From assembly GCA_019637635.1 (NCBI GenBank), contig JAHBVI010000009.1, positions 27,935 to 91,934 on the forward strand: a DNA stretch of 64,000 bases. Reading direction: 5' to 3'. Positions 9,267 to 17,528 of the stretch are shown here, one piece after another. The DNA is from Anaerolineae bacterium (lineage in GTDB: Bacteria; Chloroflexota; Anaerolineae; Promineifilales; Promineifilaceae). A program made the translations under genes and the position numbers. The notes beneath the pieces were generated by a model, which did not search any database, had not been told where the DNA came from, and saw nothing but the letters and a program-made list of their open reading frames with translations. How positions within the stretch are numbered: the first letter of the stretch is position 1; each line of letters starts with the position of its first letter.

Positions 9267-10388
9267 TTATTGATCCCCCAGACAGGTGCCTAAATTGCGG
9301 GCGCTTTGCACCCAGGGATGCTCCAGGGGCACCACTTTTCGTTTGCCTACCACCTGGTCAATGGGCACGGCCGTTGTCCCCTGACCGCGCACAGCCACCA
9401 TCACCCCATATTGCCCCTCCTTGATGTAATGAACACAGGCACAGCCTAACTGGGTGGTCAACAGCCGGTCTACGGTGGAAGGCGTGCCCCCCCGCTGCAC
9501 ATGCCCCAAAATGGTCACGCGCGATTCCAGGGCGGTGAGTTTTTCTAATTGCTCCGACATGTACATGGTGCTGTGAGCACGGCGCGCTTCAATTTCGGCA
9601 ATGCGTGTTTTGGCCTTCTGGCGCGCTTCCTTGTTTTTCGCTTTTTCCAGTTCAGCTTGCGCCATTTGTAGTTCGGCCGCAATGTGCTGGGGCATAGCGC
9701 CTTCGGAGACGGCGACGATGCTAAAACCACGGCCGTGACGGTATCGCCGTTTGATTGCCTCAGCCACAATTTCTACGTTGTATGGTATCTCCGGGATCAG
9801 GATCACGTCCGCCCCACCGGCTAACCCCGCCCCCAGCGCCAGCCAGCCGGTATTGTGCCCCATCGTTTCCACGACGATGATGCGGTGGTGGCTGTGCGCT
9901 GTGCTGTGCAGCCGGTCTATGGCTTCGGTGGCAATGCCCAGGGCAGTATCAAAACCAAAAGTCACATCGGTCATAGCCACGTCGTTGTCAATGGTTTTGG
10001 GCAGGTTGATGATGTTCATCCCTTTTTGCATCAGGCGATAAGAATTCTTCAGCGTGCCACCGCCGCCCAGGCAGACCAATACGTCCAGGTTGTGTTTGCG
10101 GTAGGTCTCCATCATGGTGTCGGTCATGTCTAATTTTTGGCCGCCCATCAGCATTTTGTGGGGTTTATCCCGGCTGGTGCCCAGGATGGTGCCGCCGATG
10201 GTCAGGATGCCTGAAAGCGTTTCGCCGTCCAGCCGCATGGTACGGTCGCCCACCAATCCATGAAAGCCATCGCGGAAGCCAATCACGTTCATGCCCATGC
10301 CCAGGGCGGTTTTACCAATGGCGCGAATGGCGGAATTGAGACCCGGCGTGTCGCCGCCGGCCGTGAGGATACCTACATACTTTGTCAT
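9267..10388 (-). CDS. pfkA: 6-phosphofructokinase with atypical phosphate-donor motif
   Basis: The 373-aa glycolytic enzyme has '[13 protein letters not shown]' (residues 6-18), '[12 protein letters not shown]' (65-76), the fructose-6-phosphate motif '[20 protein letters not shown]' (130-149) and '[10 protein letters not shown]'. The donor loop, normally GGDGS/T in ATP enzymes or GGDD in PPi enzymes, here reads 'LGGGGTL' (107-113), so the metal-coordinating Asp is replaced by Gly. The TIDND loop carries Lys (PKTIDND), as in many PPi-dependent members. A highly charged helical insertion of about 45 residues (about 236-280, rich in Ala, Glu, Lys, Arg) follows '[10 protein letters not shown]'. 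Family membership is secure; the phosphoryl donor is not. It converges on icd. Confidence 0.88.
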   Translation of the reverse strand: MTKYVGILTAGGDTPGLNSAIRAIGKTALGMGMNVIGFRDGFHGLVGDRTMRLDGETLSGILTIGGTILGTSRDKPHKMLMGGQKLDMTDTMMETYRKHNLDVLVCLGGGGTLKNSYRLMQKGMNIINLPKTIDNDVAMTDVTFGFDTALGIATEAIDRLHSTAHSHHRIIVVETMGHNTGWLALGAGLAGGADVILIPEIPYNVEIVAEAIKRRYRHGRGFSIVAVSEGAMPQHIAAELQMAQAELEKAKNKEARQKAKTRIAEIEARRAHSTMYMSEQLEKLTALESRVTILGHVQRGGTPSTVDRLLTTQLGCACVHYIKEGQYGVMVAVRGQGTTAVPIDQVVGKRKVVPLEHPWVQSARNLGTCLGDQ

Positions 10389-10411
10389 CTATCACTCTCC
10401 ATGGGTGTTTT

Positions 10412-10475
10412 GGTGTCAGGTGTCAGGTGTCAGGTTTAATCGTCTCCTAACACTTGACACCGGGCACATGACACG
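10412..10475. repeat. Imperfect inverted repeat of GTGTCAG heptamers
   Basis: The left arm is three tandem copies of GTGTCAG (about 10413-10434). The right arm (about 10446-10475) holds two diverged reverse complements (TTGACAC, ATGACAC). It sits between the divergent pfk and thiD genes, upstream of both starts. It belongs to the tandem-heptamer hairpin class found throughout the window but is the least perfect member. Confidence 0.6.
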
Positions 10476-10517
10476 TATTCTTTTTAGATTCTAAAGGTTT
10501 TTGGGAGATTTGTCGCT

Positions 10518-11345
10518 ATGGTTACGAAACAAGGTTTCGCCGATATGCCCCCGAAAGTGCTGACAATTGCCGGGTCGGACAGTGGCGGGGCGGCGGGATT
10601 ACAGGCGGATTTGCGTGCGTGGGCAATGTTGGGGGCATATGGCATGAGTGTCGTCACGGCCGTGACCGCCCAAAACAGCGTCTCCGTCGAGCGTGTCCAG
10701 TACATGTCACCTGAATTTGTGGCCGACCAACTGGATGCGGTGCTGTCCGATTATGGCGCGGTGGCTATCAAAACCGGCTTCATCGGCCAGACCGATCTCA
10801 TCATCACCATTTCCGCCAAATTGCAGCAGTATGGCTGCCAGAACATCGTCATTGACCCGGTGTTGGTCACCCATCGTGGCCAACCGATATTTGCCGAGGC
10901 GGTGCGTATCCATTACTTGCGCTACTTGCTGCCGCTGGCTGATTTGCTGACACCGAATGTGATGGAAACGGCCGTGCTCCTGAACAGCGCCATTCCCGAC
11001 CCCAGCGATCTGCACCGGCTGGCGCATCTGGCGGCCGAACTGCACCGGCTGGGCGCCAAGAATGTGCTGCTCAAAGGAGGCCGGGATGGGGAGGATGTGG
11101 TAGATATTTTCTACGACGGCCGTACCACCCATGAATTGCGCTCTCCCTACATTGAGACGGACAACACACATGGGGCCGGTGACACGCTGTCGGCGGCCGT
11201 CTGTGTGGCGCTGGCGCGGGGAGAACGGTTGAACACGGCCGTGTACCTGGCCCACCAATTTACCCATCAAGCCATCCTAAACGGCGCAAACTGGCAGCTA
11301 GGCGCCGGGCATGGGCCGGTTTTTCCCGTGATACGCGATGCGTGA
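10518..11345 (+). CDS. thiD: Hydroxymethylpyrimidine/phosphomethylpyrimidine kinase
   Basis: The 275-aa ribokinase-fold enzyme phosphorylates HMP and HMP-P in thiamine biosynthesis. Visible are 'VLTIAGSDSGGAAGLQADLR' (substrate and ATP fold), 'TAVTAQNSVSV', 'IKTGFIGQ', 'VIDPVLV', 'LTPNVMETAVLLN' and the anion-hole and catalytic base block 'TDNTHGAGDTLSAAV'. Many ThiD proteins have THGTGCTLSA here; the Cys is replaced by Asp, as in the wider ribokinase family. The start is 10518 after GGGAGA; the internal ATG at 10545 is an alternative. The last codons and the TGA stop lie inside a GTGATGC inverted repeat. No other thiamine gene is adjacent. Confidence 0.9.
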   Translation: MVTKQGFADMPPKVLTIAGSDSGGAAGLQADLRAWAMLGAYGMSVVTAVTAQNSVSVERVQYMSPEFVADQLDAVLSDYGAVAIKTGFIGQTDLIITISAKLQQYGCQNIVIDPVLVTHRGQPIFAEAVRIHYLRYLLPLADLLTPNVMETAVLLNSAIPDPSDLHRLAHLAAELHRLGAKNVLLKGGRDGEDVVDIFYDGRTTHELRSPYIETDNTHGAGDTLSAAVCVALARGERLNTAVYLAHQFTHQAILNGANWQLGAGHGPVFPVIRDA

Positions 11346-11374
11346 CCGGAACGACATCACGCATCACGTATCAC
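11328..11374. repeat. GTGATGC-type inverted repeat overlapping the thiD stop
   Basis: Arms 11328-11345 and 11357-11374 match at 17 of 18 positions and consist of GTGATRC heptamers. The left arm encodes the last five residues of ThiD and contains its TGA. It could act as a 3'-end stem-loop, but there is no U-tract. Confidence 0.85.
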
Positions 11375-11380
11375 GCCAAT

Positions 11381-11434
11381 TTGCACCTTATCACTTACCA
11401 CATATAATCCCCCTAACATTCAAAACGTTTTGAA
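11381..11434 (+). promoter_or_regulatory. Sigma-70-type promoter and 16-bp palindromic operator of the GbsR/MarR gene
   Basis: TTGCAC (11381-11386), a 16-bp spacer and a perfect TATAAT (11403-11408) form a clear promoter. A perfect 16-bp palindrome with core CAAAACGTTTTG lies at 11419-11434, at or just after the expected start point and 13 bp before the start codon. The position suits autorepression by the encoded regulator; binding is inferred. Confidence 0.75.
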
Positions 11435-11447
11435 CGTAGGGGAAATT

Positions 11448-11984
11448 ATGCACGAAACATTAATTGGCGTTAACGAGAGTACCGTAGCCGGAATCGGCCG
11501 GTTGGCCCGCTTTTTTGGCTTTAATGATGTCATGGGGCGGCTCTATGGCACTTTGCTGCTGAACCCGGAACCATTGTCGTTGGATGACCTGGCCGACCAG
11601 CTACAAATCAGCAAGGGTTCGGTGAGCATGAACATGCGTGACCTGGAGCGCTGGGGGATGGCCAAGGAAGTCTGGATGCGCGGTGAGCGCAAGAAGTATT
11701 ACCAGGCCGAATCGGACATGTGGCAGGTCATTCGCAGCGTTATCAACAGCCGCGAACGGCGCGAGGTGCAAATGGCACTGCAAGTCCTCGGCGAAAGCAT
11801 TACCAAACTACAATCCGCCCAGGCGGAGTTGACCCCCGAAGAGCGTGAACTGGCCGAATACTACCTGGAACGCATTGCGGATTTGCAGGGCTTTTTCCAG
11901 TTTGCCCAGATGGCGTTGGAAACGGTGATGGGCAAAGCGGACTCGATTGATTTCGAGGCCGTGACGAAGATTGAAATTGGGTGA
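11448..11984 (+). CDS. GbsR/MarR-family transcriptional regulator
   Basis: This 178-aa winged-helix DNA-binding protein resembles GbsR, the choline/glycine-betaine repressor branch of MarR. 'GIGRLARFFGFNDVMGRLYG' and 'LSLDDLADQLQISKGSVSMN' (recognition helix) are followed by the wing 'WMRGERKKYYQAESDMW' and a C-terminal helical dimerisation region rich in Glu, Ala and Leu. ATG 11448 behind AGGGGAAATT is a better start than TTG 11430, which lies in the palindrome. Family members often control osmolyte, resistance or cell-envelope genes, but no target stands out here. The stop overlaps a GAGATTR repeat. Confidence 0.85.
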   Translation: MHETLIGVNESTVAGIGRLARFFGFNDVMGRLYGTLLLNPEPLSLDDLADQLQISKGSVSMNMRDLERWGMAKEVWMRGERKKYYQAESDMWQVIRSVINSRERREVQMALQVLGESITKLQSAQAELTPEERELAEYYLERIADLQGFFQFAQMALETVMGKADSIDFEAVTKIEIG

Positions 11985-12038
11985 TTGGAGATTAGAGATT
12001 GGAGATTGGTCAATCTCCGATCTCTAATCTCCAATCTC
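11983..12038. repeat. GAGATTR-type inverted repeat overlapping the regulator stop
   Basis: The arms (11983-12008 and 12011-12038) are tandem GAGATTG/GAGATTA heptamers and pair over about 26 bp with one mismatch and a 2-nt loop. The last two bases of the upstream TGA are the first bases of the arm. It separates the regulator from yjjX. Confidence 0.9.
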
Positions 12039-12049
12039 TTCCCTTTCCT

Positions 12050-12583
12050 ATGATCATCGCCATCGGATCCACCAACCCCGTTAAAGTCACGGCCGTAACC
12101 ACCCACATTTCGCGCCTCTGGCCGGAAGCACAGGTTGTCCCCGTGGCTGTGCCCAGCGGCGTCAGCGCCATGCCCCTGAGCGACGCGGAAACAATTACCG
12201 GGGCGCAAAACCGGGCACGGGCGGCGCGGGCCGCCTTAAACGCCGACCTGGGCATTGGCCTGGAAGGCGGTGTACACCAGGAGCCATTCGGACTGGTGCT
12301 GCAAGGCTGGGTGGCGATTGCAGCCAGCGACGGCCGTACCAGCCTGGGTGGTTGTGCCCGATTACCCCTGCCAGAACACATCGCCCGGCGGGTACAAGAC
12401 GGCGAAGAATTGGGCCACGTAATGGATGACGTCATGGGTGACCACAACACCAAACAAAAAGGGGGTGCGGTCGGCGCATTAACCAATCATCTGGTGGTGC
12501 GCGGTGAGGCATTTGCCACAGCCGTCGCCTACGCCCTGGCCCCTTTTGTTTCACCGCACTTATATGATGCGGTGAACTTCTAA
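12050..12583 (+). CDS. yjjX: Inosine/xanthosine triphosphatase (DUF84, YjjX family)
   Basis: The 177-aa house-cleaning NTPase hydrolyses ITP and XTP to keep deaminated purines out of nucleic acids. The fold opens with 'IIAIGSTNPVKVTAV' (phosphate-binding Ser/Asn/Lys). 'GVSAMPLSDAETITGAQNRA' and 'DLGIGLEGGVH' are the family blocks, and 'MGDHNTKQKGGAVGALT' is the conserved C-terminal motif. ATG 12050 lies 12 bp past the upstream repeat; the frame's earlier start at 11999 is inside the repeat and was discarded. No clear Shine-Dalgarno is present (CTTTCCT upstream), so initiation is probably weak. Confidence 0.88.
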   Translation: MIIAIGSTNPVKVTAVTTHISRLWPEAQVVPVAVPSGVSAMPLSDAETITGAQNRARAARAALNADLGIGLEGGVHQEPFGLVLQGWVAIAASDGRTSLGGCARLPLPEHIARRVQDGEELGHVMDDVMGDHNTKQKGGAVGALTNHLVVRGEAFATAVAYALAPFVSPHLYDAVNF

Positions 12584-12598
12584 AAAACAAGGTTGACA

Positions 12599-13612
12599 AT
12601 GACCCAGGAACTCGAACTGATTACTCCCGTTGATCTTTGCCTGCCCAACGGCCGTCTCAACCCGGCGGCTGTGGGCTGGTCACGCCAACCGCTGCATCGC
12701 TGTAATCTAAACGGCCGTTGGCCGCGCAAGAAACGCTGGAACTATTGGGCCATCACCACCGAGAGCCACCTCTTTTCCGCCACCATCAGCCACCTGGATT
12801 ACGCCGGGCTGGTCTTCATCTACTACGCCGACTTCCACAGCGGTCAACTCACCGAAGCCACGAAGCTCTTGCCCCTGGGCCAGGGCTGCCATCTGGCCGA
12901 TGTCGTCGCTGCCGATGCCGTTTACGACGGCAAGGGGCTGCGGGTGGCCATGCGCCAACAGCCCGCAGAGGTGGATTTGCAGGTGGAGATGGCAGATTTC
13001 GAGGGACGGCCGTTAGCCGCCCAATTCACCATCACCATTCCGCCACAACACGAGACGCTCAACGTCGTCGTGCCCTGGAATGACCACACTTTCCAATTCA
13101 CCAGCAAACAGAACTGCCTGCCCGCCAGCGGCACAGTTATCATTGGCGGGCAAGAAACGCTTTTCCAGGGCGAACAGAGCTTTGCCTGCCTGGACTTTGG
13201 CCGGGGCATCTGGCCGCGCCATTGTCGTTGGAATTGGGGCAGCGCTTCAGGCCGGCAAAACGGCCGTCTCATTGGCCTGAACCTGGGCGGGCAGTGGACG
13301 GATGGTACCGGCAGTACAGAGAATGGGATATGCGTGGACGGCCGTTTACACAAACTCCCCACCGACCTGACCTGGCAGTATGACAAAATGGCGTTCATGC
13401 ACCCCTGGCAAATCAGCGACCCGACCGGGCGACTGGAATTGACCTTCACCCCGTTCCTGGAGCGGATAGCCGCCAGCAACGTCTGGCTGGTGCGCTCAGA
13501 GGTACACCAGATGTTCGGCCATTACGATGGGTTTATCACCACGGACGAGGGGGAAATTGTACCCGTGAACCATCTCGTAGGTTGGGCCGAAGTCCATGTA
13601 GCACTATGGTAG
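12599..13612 (+). CDS. DUF2804 domain-containing protein
   Basis: The 337-aa protein matches the DUF2804 family in layout. N-terminal 'RCNLNGRWPRKKRWNYWAIT' is followed by strands around 'LVFIYYADFHSG', then 'FACLDFGRGIWPRHCRWNWGS' (about 205-225), 'GLNLGGQWTDGTGSTENGIC' and a late 'SEVHQMFGHYDGFITTDEGE'. There is no signal peptide or membrane segment. The aromatic-rich lipocalin/CrtC-like beta architecture suggests binding of a hydrophobic or carbohydrate ligand; the biochemical function of this family is not known to me. ATG 12599 is preferred to TTG 12593. An AAGG site lies upstream. The gene follows yjjX by 15 bp and may be cotranscribed. Confidence 0.8.
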   Translation: MTQELELITPVDLCLPNGRLNPAAVGWSRQPLHRCNLNGRWPRKKRWNYWAITTESHLFSATISHLDYAGLVFIYYADFHSGQLTEATKLLPLGQGCHLADVVAADAVYDGKGLRVAMRQQPAEVDLQVEMADFEGRPLAAQFTITIPPQHETLNVVVPWNDHTFQFTSKQNCLPASGTVIIGGQETLFQGEQSFACLDFGRGIWPRHCRWNWGSASGRQNGRLIGLNLGGQWTDGTGSTENGICVDGRLHKLPTDLTWQYDKMAFMHPWQISDPTGRLELTFTPFLERIAASNVWLVRSEVHQMFGHYDGFITTDEGEIVPVNHLVGWAEVHVALW

Positions 13613-13680
13613 GTGGCGCCACAGCAGCATAAACCCCAACCATGCGCCAACTCAATAAAAAAACACCATCCGCTTCAACA

Positions 13681-13734
13681 ATTCTCAATTTGGCTGGCGG
13701 CAGATAAATCTGCACCAACAGAAGGCAAAGTCGG
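13681..13734 (+). repeat. Dispersed intergenic repeat shared with 48205-48242 and 28553-28597
   Basis: Positions 13697-13734 are an exact 38-bp match to the reverse complement of 48205-48242. Positions 13681-13709 match the reverse complement of the element after araA (28553-28597) apart from a 3-nt gap. It lies in the 136-bp gap between two convergent genes, where no ORF is credible. Confidence 0.85.
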
Positions 13735-13748
13735 CAGCATCGCTTCGC

Positions 13749-14795
13749 TCACAAACCTACATCCACAGGTGTCGCGGTCTGGTTTGCCTGCTCCCTGCCG
13801 CGTGATTTGGCAACCGTCTGGCGGCGGCGCTCCCTGGTAAACAGGCTTTGTACGCCAATGAAAATCAGCGTCAGCGCGCCCACGGCAATGCGCGTCCACC
13901 AGGAACTCAGATTGCCATTAAACTGGATGAGCATCTGAATTAAGCCGGTGACCAATACGCCGAACAAGGTACCAAAGACGTAACCCTGCCCCCCGGTTAA
14001 CAGCGTACCGCCGATCACCACGGAGGCGATGGCGTCCAATTCCACGTTGGTGGCATACAGCCCATGCCCGGAGAGCAGCGAGATGCTAAACACGATGCCT
14101 GCCAGAGCCGAACAAAAACCGTTCAGAGCGTAGACGGAGACTTTAATACGGCCGACCGGCAGACCCATTAACAGCGCCGACTGTTCACTGCCGCCAATCG
14201 CGTAGATGGAACGGCCGTAGCGCGTAAAATGCGCCACATAGATACCCACCACCAGCACAACCAGGGCGATAATGGCCCCCAGGTTAAGAAACCCCCGCTC
14301 CAGGCCCGGAATCGGCAGCCGGTACAGCGCCATCGCCCGGTAAAGCGGGTGCCGGATGGGAATGGCGTCCAGGCTGATGAAAAAACACATACCCCTGGCA
14401 AAAAACATACCCGCCAGCGTGACGATAAACGGCTGCACCTTGAACACGTGGATAATGGCGCCCATCGTCGCCCCCAACAGTGTGCCCATGAGCAGCATGA
14501 GCGGGATAACCACAAACGGACTCAGACCCGCCTTCTCTAGCAATGCGGCCGAAGCCACTGAAGTCAGGGCAATAACCGCGCCCACCGAGAGATCGATCCC
14601 TTTTGACAGAATCACAAACGTCATGCCAATGGAGGTGATCAGCAAAAAGGCGTTATTGATAAACAGATTAAAAAACGCCTGCGGCTGCCGCATCCCTTTG
14701 TATTGCAGATAGCCATACAAATATAAGACCGCAAAGACGCCAATCGTCGCCAACAAAGGCATAAATTTCCGATCAATCTTCAGTCGCTCCATCAT
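13749..14795 (-). CDS. yjfF: Sugar ABC transporter permease (YjfF/RbsC family)
   Basis: The 348-aa inner-membrane permease has about eight to ten helices. 'GMTFVILSKGIDLSVGAVIA' (residues 58-77) and 'ELDAIASVVIGGTLLTGGQG' (about 258-277) are the signature blocks of the ribose/galactofuranose-type permeases that contact the ATPase through the EAA-like loop. The C-terminal tail after 'TRERRRQTVAKSRGREQ' is soluble. Its start overlaps the preceding permease stop by 4 bp. Substrate is inferred from the operon (L-arabinose or an arabinoside); E. coli YjfF itself works in galactofuranose uptake. Confidence 0.88.
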   Translation of the reverse strand: MMERLKIDRKFMPLLATIGVFAVLYLYGYLQYKGMRQPQAFFNLFINNAFLLITSIGMTFVILSKGIDLSVGAVIALTSVASAALLEKAGLSPFVVIPLMLLMGTLLGATMGAIIHVFKVQPFIVTLAGMFFARGMCFFISLDAIPIRHPLYRAMALYRLPIPGLERGFLNLGAIIALVVLVVGIYVAHFTRYGRSIYAIGGSEQSALLMGLPVGRIKVSVYALNGFCSALAGIVFSISLLSGHGLYATNVELDAIASVVIGGTLLTGGQGYVFGTLFGVLVTGLIQMLIQFNGNLSSWWTRIAVGALTLIFIGVQSLFTRERRRQTVAKSRGREQANQTATPVDVGL

Positions 14796-15859
14796 GGCTG
14801 CACCTCTTTTCGCTCGAATACCCGGCCCAGCACTAGCTTTGTCTGGTCAGAATAGAGCAAGATGACGATGAGAACCACCAGGGCTTTGATGGCCGAGGCG
14901 GCCATGGCGGGCACCCCCAGGGCATACATGGTGGTGGTGGTGCTTTGAATGATCAGCGCACCAATGATGCTGGCAAAGAGCGAAAAACGGCCGCCGGTCA
15001 TCAATGTGCCGCCAATCACCACTGCCAAAATCGCGTCCAGTTCCAGGTTTAAGCCGGCGTTATTGGCGTCGGCGCTTTTGACGTTGGAGCTATAAATAAG
15101 CCCGGCCACACCGGCGCAAAAACCACAAATGGTGTACACAATCAGCTTGATATTTTTCTCGCTGATGCCGCTGAGATAGCTGGAACGGCCGTTAATGCCC
15201 ACCGACTCCACAAACAAGCCAAATGCCGTGCGCCGCGCCAGCAGCCAGGTGAGCAAAAAGACAAAGGCCACAATAAAGAGCGCAAAGGGCAGCCCCAGCA
15301 CATAGCCGTTGCCAATGAAAAAGTAGCGGCTGTAATAAACGGTGATAATCTGGCCGTTGGTGATCAATTGGGCGATGCCCCGGCCGGCCACCATCAGCAC
15401 CAGAGTGGCCACCATCGGCTGAATTTTGCCTCTGGAAATGAGCAGGCCATTCCAAAAACCGCAGGCCGTAGAAACCAGCAGCGCTGCCAAAATACACAAC
15501 CACAACGGCGTATAGGTGACATCCTTGATCAACTCCTCGGAGCTAATCAACTGCCGCGCCAGCGCCGGATTGATGAGCACGGTGGCCGTTGCCGCCGAAA
15601 TGGCCACCACCGCGCCCACCGACAAATCTACACCGCCGGTGGCAATGACCATCGTCATGCCAATGGATAGCAGCATCAAAATCGAGCCACGATTGAGAAT
15701 ATCAATGAGAAAGCCGGAGAGACGGCCGTCTTTAATTTCAATGTTGTAAAAGCCCGGCGTGAAGAACAGATTGAAAAGCATGATCAAGCCCAGGGCTAAC
15801 AAAGGCCAGAATAATTGGCTGTCACGCAGCCGGTGCCAGGAAAATCGTGAATGGTTCAT
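14792..15859 (-). CDS. ytfT: Sugar ABC transporter permease (YtfT/RbsC family)
   Basis: The 355-aa polytopic protein is paralogous to the neighbouring permease. 'MLLSIGMTMVIATGGVDLSV' (about 58-77), 'VATLVLMVAGRGIAQLITNG' and 'NLELDAILAVVIGGTLMTGG' are the diagnostic motifs. It pairs with the downstream permease as the heteromeric channel of the importer. ATG 15859 overlaps the ATPase stop (ATGA), so ATPase and both permeases are translationally coupled in the order ATPase-permease-permease, as in ytfR-ytfT-yjfF. No gap or frameshift. Confidence 0.88.
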   Translation of the reverse strand: MNHSRFSWHRLRDSQLFWPLLALGLIMLFNLFFTPGFYNIEIKDGRLSGFLIDILNRGSILMLLSIGMTMVIATGGVDLSVGAVVAISAATATVLINPALARQLISSEELIKDVTYTPLWLCILAALLVSTACGFWNGLLISRGKIQPMVATLVLMVAGRGIAQLITNGQIITVYYSRYFFIGNGYVLGLPFALFIVAFVFLLTWLLARRTAFGLFVESVGINGRSSYLSGISEKNIKLIVYTICGFCAGVAGLIYSSNVKSADANNAGLNLELDAILAVVIGGTLMTGGRFSLFASIIGALIIQSTTTTMYALGVPAMAASAIKALVVLIVILLYSDQTKLVLGRVFERKEVQP

Positions 15860-17415
15860 GTTGTCCCGCTCTCGGCGCTACTCGCGGCGCCACTTCCCGC
15901 CATGACGCGCATAATGGTGTGTTCGTCAACTTCGCCGGAAAACTCGGTCACTTTTTGCTGGTCACGCAAAACGGCGATGCGGTGGCTGGTGCGCAGCACT
16001 TCTTCCAGTTCGGAGGAGATGAAGATACACGCCTTGCCTTCTTCGGCCAGTTCCAGCACCAGTTTTTGGATTTCTGCCTTGGCGCCAATGTCAATGCCGC
16101 GTGTGGGTTCGTCTAGAATGAGTACCTGGGGATTGGTAGCCAGCCAACGCGCCAGAATGACCTTTTGCTGGTTGCCGCCGCTCAGGTTTTTCACGTGCTG
16201 CTCGGCGGTGGGGGTGCTGATGTTCAGCATCTTGATGAATTTGTCGGCCAATTCTTGCTGCTGCTGCCGGCTGAGGCGCTTGAACCAGCCGCGATTGGCT
16301 TGCAAGGCCAGGACAATGTTTTCACGGACGGTCAAATCCTCGACGACGCCATCAGCCTTGCGGTCTTCGGGGCAAAAGGCGATGCCTCTGGTGATGGATT
16401 CGGCCGGGGAGAATTTGTGAACCTCTTGCCCGGCAAACGTGAGGGAGCCGCTGTCCGGTTTGTCCACGCCAAAGAGCAGGTGGGCGGTTTCGGTGCGCCC
16501 GGAACCCAACAGCCCGGCAAAACCCAGCACCTCCCCGGCGTGCAGCTCTAAATCGAAGGGTTGCATGGAACCTTTACGGCCGTAGTCCCTGACCTGTAAT
16601 AGCGGCTCTTTTTGCTGATGTTGGCCGCTCATCAATTTAATCTGGGCCATATCATTAAAGTCGCCTATCGTGCGGCCGAGCATCAAGGCAATCAGTTCCA
16701 GGCGGGGCAGGCTGGCGGTCTCATAGGTACCCACCAGTTTGCCATTGCGCAAAATTGTCACCCGGTCGGTCACGTCATAAATCTGATTGATGAAATGGGT
16801 GATGAAAATAATGCCCAGCCCGTCCTCTTTCAATTTGCGCAAGACCTGGAAGAGATTTTCCGTCTCGTGGGTGTCCAGGCTGGAGGTAGGTTCATCCAGA
16901 ATGAGGATTTTGGCGGAAGAGATTTCCAGGGCGCGGGCGATGGCCGCCATCTGTTTAATGGCGATGGAGTATTCGCCTAAATCTCTGGTGACATCAATAG
17001 CTACGTCCAGGCGGGCCAGAATTTCCCGCGCCCGGTTTTGCATCCCCCGCCGGTCAATGCGGCCAAACTTGCGTGGCTCACGGCCGATCAGGATATTCTC
17101 GGCCACCGACAGGTTGTCACACAAATTGATCTCCTGGTAAACGGTGCTGATGCCCAGCGCCTGGGCGTGCTGCGGCGATCGGGCTTGCACGGGTTGGCCT
17201 AGCAGGGTGACACGGCCGTGATCCGGCCGTTCTACCCCGGTGATAATCTTGATCAGCGTAGATTTCCCGGCCCCGTTTTCGCCCACCAACGCATGAATTT
17301 CGCCCGCATTCAGGACGAAATCCACATTCTCCAACGCCTGCACGCCGGGAAAACTCTTGGAAATACCTTGCATTGTCAGGAGGGTGGCGGCTGGTTCTGT
17401 GGGCATGAAGTTCAC
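15856..17415 (-). CDS. ytfR: Sugar ABC importer ATPase with two nucleotide-binding domains
   Basis: The 519-aa tandem ATPase is of the RbsA/AraG/YtfR class. NBD1 has Walker A 'GENGAGKST' (about 45-53) and Walker B 'KILILDEPTSSLD', with a degenerate signature ('YSIAIKQM'). NBD2 (from about 270) has a degenerate Walker A ('GLLGSGRTE') but a canonical signature 'LSGGNQQKV' and Walker B 'VLILDEPTRGID'. Such asymmetry is normal for this class. It energises uptake through the two permeases. A family-E hairpin fills the 113-bp gap to the upstream binding-protein gene, a place where expression may be stepped down. Confidence 0.92.
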   Translation of the reverse strand: MNFMPTEPAATLLTMQGISKSFPGVQALENVDFVLNAGEIHALVGENGAGKSTLIKIITGVERPDHGRVTLLGQPVQARSPQHAQALGISTVYQEINLCDNLSVAENILIGREPRKFGRIDRRGMQNRAREILARLDVAIDVTRDLGEYSIAIKQMAAIARALEISSAKILILDEPTSSLDTHETENLFQVLRKLKEDGLGIIFITHFINQIYDVTDRVTILRNGKLVGTYETASLPRLELIALMLGRTIGDFNDMAQIKLMSGQHQQKEPLLQVRDYGRKGSMQPFDLELHAGEVLGFAGLLGSGRTETAHLLFGVDKPDSGSLTFAGQEVHKFSPAESITRGIAFCPEDRKADGVVEDLTVRENIVLALQANRGWFKRLSRQQQQELADKFIKMLNISTPTAEQHVKNLSGGNQQKVILARWLATNPQVLILDEPTRGIDIGAKAEIQKLVLELAEEGKACIFISSELEEVLRTSHRIAVLRDQQKVTEFSGEVDEHTIMRVMAGSGAASSAESGTT

Positions 17416-17422
17416 CTAAAAC

Positions 17423-17510
17423 TGTCATTCCGACGAGTCTTCGCGGAGGAATCTTTGTCACTCAATTGCTCTAAAGATTCCTCGCTCCGAAGACTCCGCT
17501 CGGAATGACA
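17423..17510. repeat. Long inverted repeat, family E (TGTCATTCCGACGAGTCTTC)
   Basis: Arms 17423-17457 and 17473-17510 are largely complementary and separated by 15 nt. A second copy with the same outer sequence lies at 23827-23907. Here it falls between the binding-protein and ATPase genes of the sugar importer. Confidence 0.85.
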
Positions 17511-17528
17511 ACTGGAAACGATTACACT

